Origin: Hofstenia miamia
Lineage: Eukaryota > Xenacoelomorpha > Acoela
DNA: 64,000 nt
Assembly (NCBI GenBank): GCA_004352715.1
Contig: SCFE01000003.1
Coordinates: forward strand, 304,050-368,049
Reading direction: 5' to 3'
The translations under genes were made by a program, and so were the position numbers. The notes beneath the pieces were generated by a model. That model was given only the letters and a program-made list of their open reading frames with translations. It was not told the origin of the DNA and did not search any database. Positions 9,743-19,739 of the stretch are shown here, one piece after another (within the stretch, counting starts at the first letter, position 1; every line of letters begins with the position of its first letter).

Positions 9743-11583
9743 TCTACAATAATTAGTTTTGAATTTTCTAACATTTCATATTCTATGTTTTTCAATATAC
9801 ATTTTGGCAAAGTGTAATCTAAATGTATATCATGTACATATATTCTAATGATATAATTACTATTTACTATATTCAATTCATTAATTCTCTGCTCTCTTAT
9901 ATTCGGATGCCTCTACTCAATCTCTGCTCGAATTCCTAACGCAAGCCAAACACTTGAAAACGCAGCACCACTATCTTCTACTACTGAATCCGCCCTTTTG
10001 AACCCTCCATCTTTCATGTCACTTATTCCAAAAGATGCAAACAACACCATGTAAGCACTTGTCATTGCAAGCAGTACATCAAAGTACACACGATCGCACC
10101 ATTCGCATTCATCTGAAAACAATGAATTCCAAGAATCAAACCCATTGAACCTTCACAAAAATTATCATCTTATTTAAAAAGCACACGTTAATATAGTCAC
10201 TTTAAACACTACACTGGTGGGTTGGAAAATGTTTCTTTAAATTGGGTCATGTCGAGTTAATCCCAGGATCAGTGTCCATTTTGAATGCAAAAATATTTCA
10301 TAAATGGTCAGGGACAGATCTGGAGATTTTAGTTTTCTCATATTATGTTCCACCTGAATGTTAAATTCATTTTGTTTTTTTTGTTTTTCAATTGCTTCTA
10401 AGCATATCAAATATATTAAAATTAGTACTACCTTCTAGAGGTCAAAACAAGTCGGATCAAATTTAGAAAGATGAATCGAGTTGGGTCGGGTCCAAAAAAT
10501 TTGATTGGTGTCCGCGCCTGAGCTAGCTTTGTATGAAAACACATATGTTTTTGTTTGCTTTGGTTGCAGTCTGGTCAAATTTATGAAACGTCAGTTGGGT
10601 CCATAAAATTTGACCTTATTTCTAGGTCTGGCACGGCAACACTTAAACAGTCAAATCAAATCTGAAAAGACATCTGTCAAAAGTCCGCATGAATTTCACA
10701 CTCAGTCAAATCATTTTCTTTGAAATAGTACACCTCTGCATTGACAACAACCTCTCAAGAACTTTGACATCAATAAATGCACCCCATTTGCTATAGATCT
10801 CTGTCTCTCTCTCTCATTTTATTTCGTTCATCATCTTCCTATTACGCCTCAACCCAACAATTACCCAACCTACCACAGTAGTAAGGGACGGGGAGACCCT
10901 GTTATACAAAATGACGTCATCGCTGATTCATGGATATTGACAGGTGTTTGCAAATGTTAATGACTCAACCACTTGACATTACTATCGCTAAATGCTTTTT
11001 GAAGGTTTAGGGTAACTGTTAAGTGGTTTTTGACGGCTATCACTAATTGATTTCTCAAGTAGGTTTACAATGATTCATGTGGGGGGCAATTTAGTTTACA
11101 TGTTTTGATACAATGACTAATTTTTATGGCTAATGTTTATTAATATACACGGTTATATCACACTTGTTTGCATACATCACATTGATTATACATATCACAC
11201 ATTATGCTTTTGATTATTAATTTTCCATGTTTTTTCATCGCTATGTACAATGTTTATTCAATTTTTGGTATTATACTACATGTAAAGACTACACACCGTT
11301 TTTGTTAATATACATCGTTATCACACATTATGCTTTTTGATTATTAATTTTCCATGTTTTTTCATCGCTACGTACAATGTTTTGGGAACTTTCAAAAAAC
11401 CACATTTCGTTTTTGATAATCAATTTTCCATAATTTCAAAAAGCTTTCACGCACAGTGTTTATTTGATTTCTTCGGGAAAACCTGCAAAAACTACATTTT
11501 GTTTTCAAAAACACACTATTTCATTTACAAAAACAACATTTTGTTTCTAAGCAAACAAACTATTTGAAGACGTTTTGATAATA
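9619..11583. repeat. Segmental duplication, copy 2
   Basis: Matches copies 1 and 3 from the last 40 codons of the transporter up to the Tc1 insertion TA. Upstream of 9619 the sequence is the intact transporter, whereas copies 1 and 3 carry a different upstream flank. Copy 2 is therefore probably the source arrangement for the gene end. Confidence 0.9.
9913..10112 (-). pseudogene. Orphan terminal exon, SERINC-like (copy 2)
   Basis: Same exon as at 1774-1973, with the splice acceptor intact and only two residue changes. It lies tail-to-tail with the transporter, 171 bp beyond its stop. Upstream exons of the putative SERINC gene are not found within the following 2 kb. Confidence 0.35.
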
Positions 11584-12909
11584 CAGTCAAGGTTCATATT
11601 AATGCGACGTGAACAAAATGAAAATCACTAGTAGCAAAAGAAAAAAGTGAATTTACATAAGAAATAAAGAAAACACATTGAGGGAAAGAAATATATCAGT
11701 ACTTGGAAGTCATCCCTTTCATCCTAATAACCTCTTTGAGTCTTTTGGGAATTGGCTCATACAGTTTCCTGATAAAATCATTATCGATCTCCAACCATGC
11801 TTTCAGAATGTGTTCCAAAAGGTCGTCTCTGCTTCGAATTTCAGCATTAGACTTATTTATTTCCTGTTTAATTCGGTTCCACACATTCTCGATTATGTTT
11901 AGGTCGGGACTTTGAGGAGGCCAGGGGGCGGGGATGATGTTCAAATTAGCCAATGAGTTTTTGACAGCCTGTGTACCGTGAACGGGTGCATTATCTTGTT
12001 GAAAAACAACAGAATTTCTTTCAGGAAGCCTAGATAGAAGCTGGGGGAGTTGATCATCAAGTCGGCTTGCATACGAATCCCCAGTAATTTTGCCCTGGAC
12101 AGGAACAAGTGTTCTTTCACCAGAGTACGAAATTGCACCCAAAACCATCAGCTGAATTTTGTTGCTGTTTTTGTTCTTTTTACAACTACAATGCAGTGGT
12201 CCAAACTTTTCTTTAGGGTATCTCCAGATCTTTGTATCCCCAATTTTACTAGAAGCATCATAAGGAACCATGCTTTCATGGCTATAAACCCAGTTATTCC
12301 ACGACTCTGGGGGGTTCTTAACCCTTTGTCTGCACCATCAAACTCGGATTTTTTTGTTGACTTCTCGGACAATATTAATTTTTTTGGTTTTCTGAATACT
12401 AAGGGCAGCTCCTTGATCTTTCTCTTGATAGTTAATAGGCTTATGAGGTCTGGATGTGTCTTATTGAAAGACAATAGCAGTTTTTTTGAACCATAAGTTC
12501 TATTTCTTTTCATGAGTGTGATAAGGCGATATTTGTCTCGCAACGTCCATTTTTTCTTCGGGCCTCTGCGACGCAACCCATGTCCAGAATTATACAACTT
12601 TAATCTACGATGCAAAGTCGATCTGTGTACACCAAGAATACTGGCTGTTTTGCCATTCTTCTCCAGGGATACCGCCAAATTGATGTCTTTATGGTCCATA
12701 ATTGTATATTTCTTCTTTTGATCACTGCTCTGTGGCTTCATAGTGATAATGTTATTCAAAGTTGCTTATGATATGCCAAATGCACGTGTCTGTCGTTATG
12801 TAATTTTTATTTGCCTATTTTACCGCCAAATTGTACGTAAACACAATGAAAATGTAAAGAAATCGTGAATGAAAATTTATTAATGTCGCATTAATATGAA
12901 CCTTGACTG
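11584..12909 (-). mobile_element. Tc1-like transposon, copy 2 (inactive)
   Basis: A 1326-bp element with the same 25-bp inverted ends as copy 1 and a TA on both sides. The transposase is longer-preserved. The frame 12759-12148 covers the paired DNA-binding helices. The frame 12271-11696 covers the catalytic core, with QQDNAPVHG and PDLNIIENVWNRIK. The His at the first catalytic Asp position (VYSHES) and the frameshift before it are shared with copy 1. The left flank equals that of copy 1, but the right flank is unrelated: here it abuts a LINE. Confidence 0.93.
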
Positions 12910-12911
12910 TA

Positions 12912-13262
12912 TATATTCAAGCTAGGCATAGTGACACAAACAGAGGAGTACCGCAGGGTACAGTATTGGGCTCAATCCTTTTCAATTTATATGTGAACGA
13001 CATATCCAGTTATTTAACAGAATGTAATATAATACAATATGCTGACGATATTTGCATAATAAACAGGAATACAAGCCCATTTATTGCTACTAAGTTACTA
13101 CAAAAGAACATCATAAAAATCACCAAATACTTTAACTGTCGAACATTCAGATCCATCAATTGACTACAATTTTTATATTTTCATTTATCACTGTTTCTGT
13201 CACTCCAACATATTTGGTAATATAGCCCAATAATAATAATAATAATAATAACAATAATAATT
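12912..13262 (+). mobile_element. LINE reverse transcriptase fragment with (AAT)n tail
   Basis: The plus-strand frame has NRGVPQGTVLGSILFNLYVN and then IIQYADDICIINR, the RT motifs B' and C of non-LTR retrotransposons, in one open frame to 13163. The coding part stops early, and an (AAT)n-type run at 13229-13261 follows, as in many LINE 3' ends. The Tc1 copy 2 right end is joined directly to its 5' side. Confidence 0.8.
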
Positions 13263-14877
13263 TGTGGAACATTAGCGGCATCAGTGGTAACCTTAGCAAT
13301 GAATAATCAATGAGTAGACGGTAATACGATTAAATTTAATAATTTTAGAAATTCTGTCGGACGGAATTTTTGTTAAATATTTAGTAAAAACTGAAGAAAA
13401 CAAGTAAAAATGTTTAAGGTATACCTGAAAACTCATTTCTCACAGGCAAATTGGAACATTTACATTATTGCATTTTCAGGTTGTATTTTTCTTTCTTAGT
13501 GATATTTTTGAATTAAATATTGTTAATTTGACATTGGATGAAGTATGATCGTTCAAAAGTCACTTAAGCTCAGCAAACTCAAATTTGACAAAATTATAAA
13601 GTACTTACAAATATTTTTTTAAAATTTACAAAGTGATTTGCAAATAACTTGAGTTTGACAAGCATCTGCTCATCTTGCCAGTAACATTTGTGAAGCATTA
13701 CTTCAAATGTCTTGTAAATATTTAACAAAGATTCATTTGATGTTGATTGACATTTCCAAACGTTGTAATTTCTAAATTGTTTGAAAATTGTAGATCAAAC
13801 ATTCAAAGCCCAACTTACGAGCTTTTATGTAATTAGTTCATGATCAAATTCCTAATTAATGCACTATAGCGACTATTCTTTGTTAATTAAAACATAAATA
13901 TTTGTATTTTTCTTCAAACTGGCTATTTGTGCTAATCTCAATTAGGGAACCTTAATAATCGTATTTAACTAACATTTTCTTAATTTTAGATGATAAACAT
14001 ATCTATATTAATTCATCAGTGCTAGAATTGCTTATACATTGAAAAAATTCTCAATATTTTCAAATATGATAGTTTCAAATTTTATAATAAAAACAAGTCA
14101 AAATTGATAAACTTAAATTCAATGTTAGAAGAAAATAAAACCAATGTATGAACATTTAACAGTGTGTGCTTTTCAATACATTATTTCTAGGTTTTTGAAA
14201 GTGCTGCACATTTCCACGTCCAGATTTTTGCAATTCTTCAGCCCAAGGCCAGACAGCCTGATGCGTTGTGGCCATTCCTAGTCAAGACATGATGATGCCG
14301 TTAACTTAAGAATATAGAAAACAAAGTTTGTAAAACCTGCATTATTTACCTTTTTTCACATTATTCATCAACTAAGGCAGACTTCATTGTATTGAAAAAC
14401 AAGTTGCATTACGTGTTAATCTTATGAAATAGTCACGTTTTAATTTATATTTATATATAAATATATCTATTTCTGGCTCCGTACAAAATTTATTGAATGG
14501 AGATATTGAAATTGAAAAGTTAGTCCCGATTTCGTACCGATCTAATCTCATGCCATTTTTATTTGTTGTCAGTACCACCACCTGTCGAGTGGGTATGATA
14601 TCAGGACCAGTAATGCAACATTTTCATGAGTTACTCTATTGACTTAACCACCATAATTGTTTTTGTGAAATCTGGCGAAAGAAGACTTTAATACATAATG
14701 ACTATTCATTTTACTGAATTACTTTTTATTTGCCTTGGTAGTTGGTCAATCTTTAGAATTAATTTTTGCTGTAACATTCAGTAATTTCAATTTCATAATA
14801 TACAAGTATACAAAAGCAGGTCTAGAAATGGGGGTGTATTATCAATAATTTTTTTAAGCTCGTAATTCTTAGCAAAT
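13263..14877. other. No gene recognised
   Basis: AT-rich sequence with short frames only. No repeat shared with the rest of the window was noticed. The contig ends at the n at 14878. Confidence 0.5.
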
Positions 14878-14878
14878 N
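14878..14878. other. Assembly join
   Basis: A single n. The sequence to its right restarts inside the duplicated segment (equivalent to position 560), which suggests a contig boundary placed by scaffolding. Confidence 0.7.
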
Positions 14879-15340
14879 CCTTTGAATTCCATAAGTGTAT
14901 TTTTCGTTGTTAATAATAAGAGGATCTTGGTTGTATCATAATCTAAATCATATATTGTTATGTCTTTGTTCTTAGTATTACATTACTCTTAGTTGCTGAT
15001 ATATTAAACACAAAAACTACACTACAAAATCATCACCAATACAAAATGTTGCTGCTAAAATTGGTGTCTTCTCTAGAATCTATTACATTGTTGACAGTCA
15101 CTTTCTGCTCAAATTTATTGTATGTAACCACTTTGTAATCCTTTTCAAGCAACGAAATGCGCAGAAGTTATACGATATTCATTCTTGCCGTGATTGATTT
15201 CGATATTGCAAGTACATATATAAAATGTTAGCATTTGAAACATCTGAAATCTTTAGATATTTGATGCATCGGATTTTTTATTGCTTGCTGTTCAATAAAA
15301 TATTTCCCAGTTCACTTGTGGATTAATTTTGTTTAACTTA

Positions 15341-15565
15341 CTACTTACATTTAGAACTTTTAATTTTCGCTCGATGTCTCAGATTTTTCTTAAAGTTCAT
15401 AGTGGATAAATAACCTCTTATTGGGGACTTAGCCTTAGTAGATCTTGACCCAGATCGCGTTGTGTTTGGTGATGTTACAGGCTCTGGCACTGGCATTGGT
15501 ACGTATTTGGCTACAGGACGATAGCTTGAAGTCATTTCTATTGATTTAAGGCTTAGCAAATGCAA
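15341..15565 (-). CDS. Small conserved ORF or terminal exon (second copy)
   Basis: Encodes the same 74 residues as 1013-1237. No function recognised. The same acceptor-like pyrimidine tract is present upstream. Confidence 0.3.
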   Translation of the reverse strand: MHLLSLKSIEMTSSYRPVAKYVPMPVPEPVTSPNTTRSGSRSTKAKSPIRGYLSTMNFKKNLRHRAKIKSSKCK

Positions 15566-15807
15566 AACGTTTTCTAGAGAAGTTTTTTGCTTTCAACTGG
15601 TGTTATCCTTTTCTTCTGAGACCATTTATTGTAGTAAACGATGTAATAATTTTTTACTAGTTTGAAAAATGTTAGCAGGGTATTCAAAATGACGAGTTGT
15701 TTTGGAAAGAGAATTGACCTAGAAATGTAATGTTTAGTTTTCGATGAATTTTTTGCTGAAATATTCAGTGCCCATTTAATTGAATGTCAAGTTTTCTATA
15801 AAGCACA

Positions 15808-15931
15808 TCAAATGGTTCTTGGTGGCATCTTAACTGAATATGTCGGGTCTAACTTTTCACTTTGTGGGCTAGCTCTTATTTCTTTCGTATTTTTTGTACT
15901 TCTATGCCTTAAATATCCATTTAAGGCTTAA
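15808..15931 (+). pseudogene. 3' fragment of SLC18B1-like transporter gene (copy 3)
   Basis: Same truncated end as at 1480-1603, with the same TAA stop and the same upstream junction. Copies 1 and 3 thus descend from one rearranged molecule. Confidence 0.85.
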
Positions 15932-16101
15932 TCTACAATAATTAGTTTTGAATTTTCTAACATTTCATATTCTATGTTTTTCAATATACATTTTGGCAAA
16001 GTGTAATCTAAATGTATATCATGTACATATATTCTAATGATATAATTACTATTTACTATATTCAATTCATTAATTCTCTGCTCTCTTATATTCGGATGCC
16101 T

Positions 16102-16265
16102 CTACTCAATCTCTGCTCGAATTCCTAACGCAAGCCAAACACTTGAAAACGCAGCACCACTATCTTCTACTACTGAATCCGCCCTTTTGAACCCTCCATC
16201 TTTCATGTCACTTGTCATTGCAAGCAGTACATCAAAGTACACACGATCGCACCATTCGCATTCAT
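16102..16265 (-). pseudogene. SERINC-like exon with 36-bp deletion (copy 3)
   Basis: The acceptor and stop match the other copies, but 36 bp (12 codons, in frame) are missing from the hydrophobic segment. The deletion lies between two cactt pentamers, of which one remains. Confidence 0.4.
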
Positions 16266-16985
16266 CTGAAAACAATGAATTCCAAGAATCAAACCCATTG
16301 AACCTTCACAAAAAATTTTTCTTTAAATTGGGTCATGTCGAGTTAATCCCAGGATCAGTGTCCATTTTGAATGCAAAAATATTTCATAAATGGTCAGGGA
16401 CAGATCTGGAGATTTTAGTTTTCTCATATTATGTTCCACCTGAATGTTAAATTCATTTTGTTTTTTTTGTTTTTGCTTCTAAGCATATCAAATATATTAA
16501 AATTAGTACTACCTTCTAGAGGTCAAAACAAGTCGGATCAAATTTAGAAAGATGAATCGAGTCGGGTTGGGTCCAAAAAACTTGATTGGTGTTTGCGCCT
16601 GAGTTAGCTTTGTATGAAAACACATATGTTTTTGTTTGCTTTGGTTGCAGTCTGGTCAAATTTATGAAACGTCAGTTGGGTCCATAAAATTTGACCTTAT
16701 TTCTAGGTCTGGCATGGCAACACTTAAACAGTCAAATCAAGTCTGAAAAGACATCTGTCAAAAGTTTGCATGAATTTCACACTCAGTCAAATCGTTTTCT
16801 TTGAAATAGTACACCTCTGCATTGACAACAACCTCTCCAAGAACTTTGACATCAATAAATGCACCCCATTTGCTATAGATCTCTGTCTCTCTCTCATTTT
16901 ATTTCGTTCATCATCTTCCTATTACGCCTCAACCCAACAATTACCCAACCTACCACAGTAGTAAGGGACGGGGAGACCCTGTTAT

Positions 16986-17215
16986 ACAAAATGACGTCAT
17001 CGCTGATTCATGGATATTGACAGGTGTTTGCAAATGTTAATGACTCAACCACTTTACATTACTATCGCTAAATGCTTTTTGAAGGTTTAGGGTAACTGTT
17101 AAGTGGTTTTTGACGGCTATCACTAATTGATTTCTTAAGTAGGTTTACAATGATTCATGTGGGGGGCAATTTAGTTTACATGTTTTGATACAATGACTAA
17201 TTTTTATGGCTAATG
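16986..17215 (+). repeat. Left long inverted repeat
   Basis: Starts acaaaatgacgtcatc and ends ttatggctaatg. It pairs with 26714-26946 on the opposite strand. The same sequence is present at 2765 and 10912 in the other duplicated segments. Confidence 0.85.
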
Positions 17216-17638
17216 TTTATTAATATACACGGTTATATCACACTTGTTTGCATACATCACATTGATTATACATATCACACATTATGCTTTTGATTATTAA
17301 TTTTCCATGTTTTTTCATCGCTACGTACAATGTTTTCAATTTTTGGTATTATACTACATGTAAAGACTACACACCGTTTTTGTTAATATACATCGTTATC
17401 ACACATTATGCTTTTTGATTATTAATTTTCCATAATTTTGAATGATTGCACATACAATATGAAATTTGGGAACTTTAAAAAAACCCCTTTTCGTTTTTGA
17501 TAATCAATTTTCCTAAATTTAAAAAACTTTCAAGCACAGTGTTTATTTGATTTCTTCGGGAAAACCTGCAAAAACTACATTTTGTTTTCAAAAACACACT
17601 ATTTCATTTACAAAAAACAACATTTTGTTTCTAAGCAA

Positions 17639-17930
17639 ACAAACTATTTGAAGACATTTTGATAATACAACTGGAAAATATTAAACAGTTAAACAAAAAG
17701 AGATTGTAATTCAATGTAATAAAAATACGTTTAGATTTTTCATAGACTAGTAAAAATGTATTGTCTAGTGTACGTGTTAAAAAACAAAACTAGTTTTAAA
17801 CTATTTTGTTAATACATCTGGAATAATTTTTAAACAAAATGAGATTTGATAATAATAAAAATGCTTCGAATTTTATAGACAATAGTAAAAAACGCATTGT
17901 CTAGTTTACATGTTAAAAATGAATTTCATA
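17639..17930. repeat. Diverged tandem repeat, two units of about 150 bp
   Basis: Unit 1 and unit 2 share ordered blocks: aaactattt, taatac followed by a-ctgga, ttaaaca, aaatgagat-like, atagac, gcattgtctagtt-like, and catgttaaaa. They lie just inside the left inverted repeat. Unit 1 contains the empty Tc1 target. Confidence 0.7.
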
Positions 17931-18934
17931 AATTTCCAAAATATAAAACCAGATATTTAAGTGAGCATGGTAAAGCCCACCTTTTAAAAACAAGACAAAA
18001 TACATGTATATTATACATGTTCCACTTATAATGATGGTAAATTACATTATTAAATTTGTCTATTGCATTAGTTTATCATTGCCAATGTTGATGTTGATGT
18101 GAGTTCATATATTGTCATCAACCACCATCTTCATTTCCCATGCTCAGATAATTTTCAATAAGCATTGTTCATCTGATGGGAGAGTCGAGAATCACACAAT
18201 GCCCAACAAAATATATCTAAGCATGATATAAGAGATATGCATTCACAAAATTAAATGGAGAATAAATACATACACACACACATATGCAAATAATAATCTA
18301 AGTCAAGATTTTTTTATACACTCTTTTGACATATTAAATATCAAATTAACACAGAATTATGGTAAGCCAGAGGAATTGATATTAACAAATAAAAGGGTAA
18401 TACATTCCGTTCATGTTTTAATGGAATTCCATGATTAACAGTGGTGTAATTCAATGTGCGCTTTTCCCACTGAGCATAATACATTGAGATTGGAGATAAC
18501 TAGCTTTATTCTGTAGAAGTGGGATGGGCAATGCATACAATGGTTATCTGCTATCACCTCACTTTTTATTTACTCACAATTACATAGAGACTGCTTGATG
18601 TTACTAAATAACATTTAAAATCAAATAACACAATAAACTGTATCACCTAATAACAATTGAGTAATGAAAGCAAATTGTTTTATATGACGGGAACAATTCT
18701 TCTTCTGGTAGAAAAACAACAGACTAAATGTTTTAAACCAAATCACCAGCAATGGCGAACTTTTTTATAGTTAGTGAAACTAAATAAACCATAGCAAAAT
18801 ATATATAATTAATTTCTTCTACTGTATTTATTGTATGAAATTCTTTAGCGTCAAAGAGGCATTATTTTATCAGTTGATGATGGATAACTTTTTTCTTCTT
18901 GAACACATGAGGATCTAAATAAACCTTAAACAAA
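17931..18934. other. No gene recognised
   Basis: AT-rich sequence without a long frame or a recognisable motif. Confidence 0.5.
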
Positions 18935-19420
18935 ATATAATTAATTAGATTATACCATTTTTTAAAATAAATTGCATGTAGAGAGAGCACTGGAGATAAT
19001 GGATTTTTTTTCAGTTGACAAACAAACATTCAGCAAAGATTAATTACACTGTCTTGCATGGAAACAATCATTCAATTAATTAGATTATACTGTTTTTAAA
19101 ATAAATTAGACGTAGGAGCATTAGGGGGGGGGAGAGAACGGGTTTTCTTGACACGCAGCACAAATTATTCAAATGGAGAATTGTCTAAACAAAACATTAA
19201 TTTGTAAAATTGTTGACAAAAACATATGTATGGAAATTTAACAAATTTGCGGGGACATGGAGAACAGAGCAAACTTTGTACATCAGACAATGAATTAAAT
19301 GGAGAATTGTCTAAACAAAACATTAATTTGTGATAATACCAATAAAAACATATGCTGAGGGAGCTTTTTAACAAATTTGCATTGAACATGGTGGAGGGAG
19401 CAATTATGTAAACAGGATGC
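18935..19420. repeat. Two pairs of short tandem repeats
   Basis: Near 18940 and 19071 the phrase aattaattagattata is repeated about 131 bp apart. At 19172 and 19297 the phrase aaatggagaattgtctaaac is repeated about 125 bp apart, with acatatg and ttaacaaatttgc following in both units. Confidence 0.75.
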
Positions 19421-19739
19421 ATGAATAAACCATCAACAACAGAGGTAAAACATTAGAAATATCTAAATGTAAAACTTAATATTTAATTTTTTTAAAGATA
19501 AATTACCATATACAAAGACTTGAAGCATGTACAACATGGGAGGGAGAATGAATGGGAATTACTATGTATTAGATTCTAAAAGATTAATTAATAACACATA
19601 CAATATAAATTTCCATATACCTAGGCATAGGCGTTTCACTCCATCATCAATTAGTGTAGAACTAATGGGTGGGGAATTATTAATCATTTCAATATCTAAA
19701 CAAAAGGTTTTAACATTATAAACACGCATATGTATAAAA

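Larger units (their letters stand above)
14879..17667. repeat. Segmental duplication, copy 3 (empty Tc1 site)
   Basis: Equivalent to copy 1, but with no Tc1: the sequence runs gataatacaactggaaaat through the insertion TA at 17666. It also has a 36-bp in-frame deletion in the SERINC-like exon and a roughly 70-bp deletion just beyond it. It may be a paralogue or the other haplotype. Confidence 0.88.
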
